Below, piece after piece: positions 40,188 to 42,136 of a stretch of 42,136 bases of DNA. This DNA is from CAYJLW01 sp964370965 (GTDB lineage: Bacteria > Actinomycetota > Acidimicrobiia > UBA2766), in assembly GCA_964370965.1 (NCBI GenBank), contig CAYJLW010000037.1, positions 1 through 42,136 on the forward strand. Reading direction: 5' to 3'. The notes under the pieces are model-generated. The model did no database searches. It saw only the letters and a list, made by a program, of their open reading frames with translations, and was not told where the DNA came from. How positions within the stretch are numbered: position 1 is the first letter of the stretch; each line of letters starts with the position of its first letter. Made by a program: the position numbers and the translations under genes.

Positions 40188-40382
40188 TGTCCTACTCCTG
40201 CCTCCTGGCCTGCCCACCCTCCATATCGGCCCCGGGGCCCACAAAACCACAGTCCCCGCGGCGCATTTGTGGGAAGCAGACCCCCATTAGGCCATCCATT
40301 AGGCCAGGACGTGGTTCGCCTCGTGTATGGCCCCTCACCCTGGGGGCGGCCCCCGGAACTCCGCAGTGCCGATCCAGGTGCC

Positions 40383-41270
40383 TCAGTGGCTGTGGTCGTG
40401 GTGACGGCCGGTGACCACGGAATCCTCGGGGTGGTCGTGGGGGACGGCGGCGCGGCCCACCTCGCCCTCGAAACCGGGGAGGGCGACGCGGTGCACGCAG
40501 AGGTCGCAATTCATGCGGGCGTCACCGCCCACGGCCTCCGCATAGCGCTCCGCCACGACGTCGAGGAGACGGTCGTCGTCGCCCAAGAGCCCCGCCACGG
40601 TGACGGCGACATCAGGGTGGGCAGCGGCGAAGGCCGCGGCGTCCTCGTGGATGCGTCGCACGAGGACGCCGTCGAAGAGGTAGTACGGCGCCACGACGAC
40701 CCGGCGGGCACCGAGGGCGGCGCAGCGGGTGAGGGCGGCGGGCAGCAGGGGGCCGGTGATGCCGGAGAAGGCCGCCTCCACCCACCCGTAGCCCCGGCCC
40801 TCCCACAGGAGGCGGGCGACCTTGAAAAGGTCGCTGTTGGCGTCAGGGTCCGAGGAGCCCCTACCCACGACCACGACCGCCGTGTCCCCGCGGGGAGCGT
40901 CGCCGGCGACTGCGTCCACGCGCTCGGCGAGAACGGCGAGCACGTCCGGGTGGAGGTCGAGCTGGCGGCCGTAGGTGAAGGTGACACCGGGGTGGCGGAG
41001 ACGCTCCCGGGCAAGGGCCGCCGGCACGTCGTCCTTCGTGTGGCCCGCCCCCAGGAGCATGAGAGGGACGGCGACGACGTGGTCGTGGCCGGCGGCGACG
41101 AGACCGGCGGTGGCGTCGGCGATCGGGGGGGGCGCCAGCTCGAGGAAGCCCGCCGCCACAGAGAGCCCCGGGTGACGACCGGCGAAGCGGGCGGCGAACC
41201 GCCGGGCGGCCTCGGCCCCCTCAGGGGCGCGGCTCCCGTGCGTGACGAGGAGAAGAGCAGGACGTGGCAC
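40383..41270 (-). CDS. cbiX: Sirohydrochlorin cobaltochelatase, CbiX type (long form)
   Basis: This encodes 295 residues in two homologous halves. The first has LLLVTHGSRAPEGAEAARRF, AAGFLELAPPPIADATAGL and VPLMLLGAGHTKDDVPAALA (metal-ligand His residues). The second has VVVVGRGSSDPDANSDLFKV, AAFSGITGPLLPAALTRC and VVVAPYYLFDGVLVRRIHED. The tail reads MNCDLCVHRVALPG and ends in a His-rich HDHPEDSVVTGRHHDHSH that can bind metal. It inserts cobalt into sirohydrochlorin in cobalamin synthesis. GTG 41270 lies seven bases after a TAGGGT -10 box, so the message may be leaderless. It is downstream of cbiC. Confidence 0.9.
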   Translation of the reverse strand: MPRPALLLVTHGSRAPEGAEAARRFAARFAGRHPGLSVAAGFLELAPPPIADATAGLVAAGHDHVVAVPLMLLGAGHTKDDVPAALARERLRHPGVTFTYGRQLDLHPDVLAVLAERVDAVAGDAPRGDTAVVVVGRGSSDPDANSDLFKVARLLWEGRGYGWVEAAFSGITGPLLPAALTRCAALGARRVVVAPYYLFDGVLVRRIHEDAAAFAAAHPDVAVTVAGLLGDDDRLLDVVAERYAEAVGGDARMNCDLCVHRVALPGFEGEVGRAAVPHDHPEDSVVTGRHHDHSH

Positions 41271-41277
41271 GGCCGAG

Positions 41278-41283
41278 ACCCTA
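41278..41283 (-). promoter_or_regulatory. -10 box for a leaderless cbiX message
   Basis: On the minus strand TATAGGGT precedes GTG 41270; TAGGGT ends seven bases before it. This suggests cbiX has its own promoter in addition to read-through from cbiC. The -35 region is not recognisable. Confidence 0.45.
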
Positions 41284-41331
41284 TACGAGGGAGCTCCGCC
41301 CCCTCGCATGGAGGCCGCCACGGGGTCCGCC

Positions 41332-41949
41332 TCAGGAGGAGGTTGTCCGAGGGGCGACGCCAGTCCCCTCTCGAGAAAGACGCAGGAGGGCGTTGAGGGC
41401 GGCGACGGCGGCCGCCGAGCCCCCCTTCTCGCCCCGGTTCGAGATCGCCGGCAGGCCGCTGGCCCGCAGGGCGGCCTTCGCATCGACGGCCCCCACGAAG
41501 CCGACGGGAAGACCGACGACGAACGCCGGAGCGGCGTCGAGGGTGAGGAGCTCGGCCAGGGCCGTGGGAGCGCATCCGATCACGTGGACGGCACCGGGAC
41601 CGGTCTCCTCGACAGCGAGGCGGACCGCGGCGGCCGAACGGGTGACACCGGCGGCGGCGGCGAGGTCGGGGACCCGGGGATCGGCGATCCACGTGCGGGC
41701 GCGACCCCCGGTGACGCCGGCGGCCACCATGGCGACGTCGGCGACGACCGGGGCCCCGCCGGCGAGCGCTGCGAGCCCGGCCGCCACAGCCTCCTCGGAG
41801 CACACCACGTCCGAGGCGAGCTCGAGATCCGCCGTGGCATGCACGATGCGGGAGACGACGGCCCGCGGCCCCGGCGCCAGGTGCGACAGGTCCGTGCGCG
41901 CCGAGAGGATCCGCATGGACTCCGCCTCGATCGGATGTACCTCGCTCAC
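41332..41949 (-). CDS. cbiC: Precorrin-8X methylmutase / cobalt-precorrin-8 methylmutase (CbiC/CobH)
   Basis: This encodes 205 residues. HPIEAESMRILSARTDLSHL (EAESFRII-type motif with the catalytic His downstream), VVSRIVHATADLELASDVVC, VVADVAMVAAGVT, VHVIGCAPTALAELLTL, AFVVGLPVGFVGAVDAKAAL and ISNRGEKGGSAAAVAALNAL are the family hallmarks. It moves a methyl group from C-11 to C-12 of the corrin ring. GTG 41949 follows CCGGAGGGAGCGCC and overlaps the stop of the ferredoxin-like gene (GTGA), so the start is well supported. Confidence 0.93.
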   Translation of the reverse strand: MSEVHPIEAESMRILSARTDLSHLAPGPRAVVSRIVHATADLELASDVVCSEEAVAAGLAALAGGAPVVADVAMVAAGVTGGRARTWIADPRVPDLAAAAGVTRSAAAVRLAVEETGPGAVHVIGCAPTALAELLTLDAAPAFVVGLPVGFVGAVDAKAALRASGLPAISNRGEKGGSAAAVAALNALLRLSREGTGVAPRTTSS

Positions 41950-42136
41950 GGCGCTCCCTCCGGGGCGATCGCGTCTGTCGGGCAGATCTCGGTGCAGGCC
42001 CAACAAGCGCTGCAGCGGCCGGGATCCACGGTGAGGCGGCGGTCGCCCCATCCCCCGCTCCCAGGGCCGCTCAGGCCCCACCCCCCGCTCCCAGGGCCGC
42101 TCAGGCCCCACCCCCCGCTCCCAGGGCCGCTCAGGC
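41946..42136 (-). CDS. Ferredoxin-like [4Fe-4S] protein, N-terminus beyond window
   Basis: The end of a reading frame contains RRLTVDPGRCSACWACTEIC and then PTDAIAPEGAP: one CxxCxxCxxxCP cluster motif with the following TDAI typical of 4Fe-4S ferredoxin domains. Upstream the frame stays open through three in-frame decapeptides (GLSGPGSGGW) made by the 30-bp tandem repeat and runs off the right edge. No start codon is visible, so it could be a short ferredoxin with a repeat leader or the C-terminal domain of a larger protein. The GTGA overlap with cbiC ties it to the cobalamin genes, perhaps as an electron carrier for corrin reduction. Confidence 0.6.
   Translation of the reverse strand, partial: LSGPGSGGWGLSGPGSGGWGLSGPGSGGWGDRRLTVDPGRCSACWACTEICPTDAIAPEGAP
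42046..42136. repeat. 30-bp GC-rich tandem repeat at the window end (family D, related to B)
   Basis: Units CCCCCGCTCCCAGGGCCGCT plus CAGGCCCCAC repeat from about 42046 with a 30-bp period, three near-identical copies, and run off the edge. On the minus strand they share GCC-T/C-GAGCGGCCCT and GAGCGGG with family B at 20436 and 23109. The period is a multiple of three and is translated in the ferredoxin frame as GLSGPGSGGW. Confidence 0.93.

Noticed and set aside
40188..40382. A cobalamin or c-di-AMP riboswitch between cbiX and the protease
   Set aside because: None of the conserved elements of those riboswitches could be found; only a short direct repeat is present.
42046..42136. A CRISPR array at the right edge
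   Set aside because: The 30-bp units are perfectly tandem without spacers and encode an in-frame peptide.
1..42136. tRNA, rRNA or insertion-sequence genes
   Set aside because: No cloverleaf, ribosomal or transposase sequences were seen on either strand by eye.

Overview
The window looks like chromosomal DNA of a very high-GC actinobacterium (Actinomycetota). This rests on the GC-rich third codon positions, frequent GTG starts, chains of genes overlapping by ATGA or GTGA, and several genes whose start codon sits 6-7 bases after a TAnnnT -10 box (leaderless). An Acidimicrobiia-like lineage would fit, but that is inference. A run of exactly 100 N (23009-23108) marks a scaffold gap in a draft assembly, and it abuts a tandem repeat that recurs in the window.

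Left part (1-15265, all on the minus strand). A Tad/Flp pilus operon runs from cpaB (15134) through tadZ, tadA, tadB, tadC, an Flp-like pilin and three TadE/TadG-type pseudopilins to 8781. Downstream lies a very large secreted RHS/YD-repeat protein with two PA14-like modules, a LamG-like module and a toxin-like C-terminal tip. Its N-terminal signal region contains a (CA)12 microsatellite. A lipoprotein gene overlaps the RHS stop codon. Beyond it are an orphan copy of the last ~25 codons of the tip and a frame-broken immunity-like gene. This is the layout of a polymorphic toxin locus with displaced tips.

Centre (15266-24584). Here are a small AlpA/excisionase-type HTH gene, a LysM membrane protein with an overlapping unknown gene, a Sir2 deacylase, a rhodanese-MoeB fusion, a repeat-interrupted lipoprotein gene behind leucyl aminopeptidase, a single-pass membrane protein, the gap, and a divergent pair (PduO-type cobalamin adenosyltransferase and a methyltransferase) with leaderless promoters.

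Right part (24622-35479, minus). One long operon starts at 35479: E3 (lipoamide dehydrogenase), E1-alpha, E1-beta, E2, a LipB-LipA fusion, an M24 peptidase, two lipoproteins, an SDR protein lacking the catalytic Tyr/Lys, and a polytopic membrane protein. The 2-oxoacid dehydrogenase and the enzymes that make and attach its lipoyl cofactor are thus co-transcribed. A pair of matched hairpins separates E1-beta from E2.

Far right (35480-42136). A 22-bp hairpin with a GNRA loop and a 32-aa membrane peptide precede a TPP riboswitch driving thiG-thiH. Next come a secreted protein and a subtilisin-like protease whose C-terminus is split by a 1-nt slip in a CCCCCG tract. The window ends in a cobalamin block (CbiX, CbiC, a partial ferredoxin) inside another GC-rich tandem repeat.

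The least ordinary items are the short tandem/hairpin repeat families, the RHS locus with its microsatellite and orphan tip, the LipB-LipA fusion in its operon, and the frame break in the protease.
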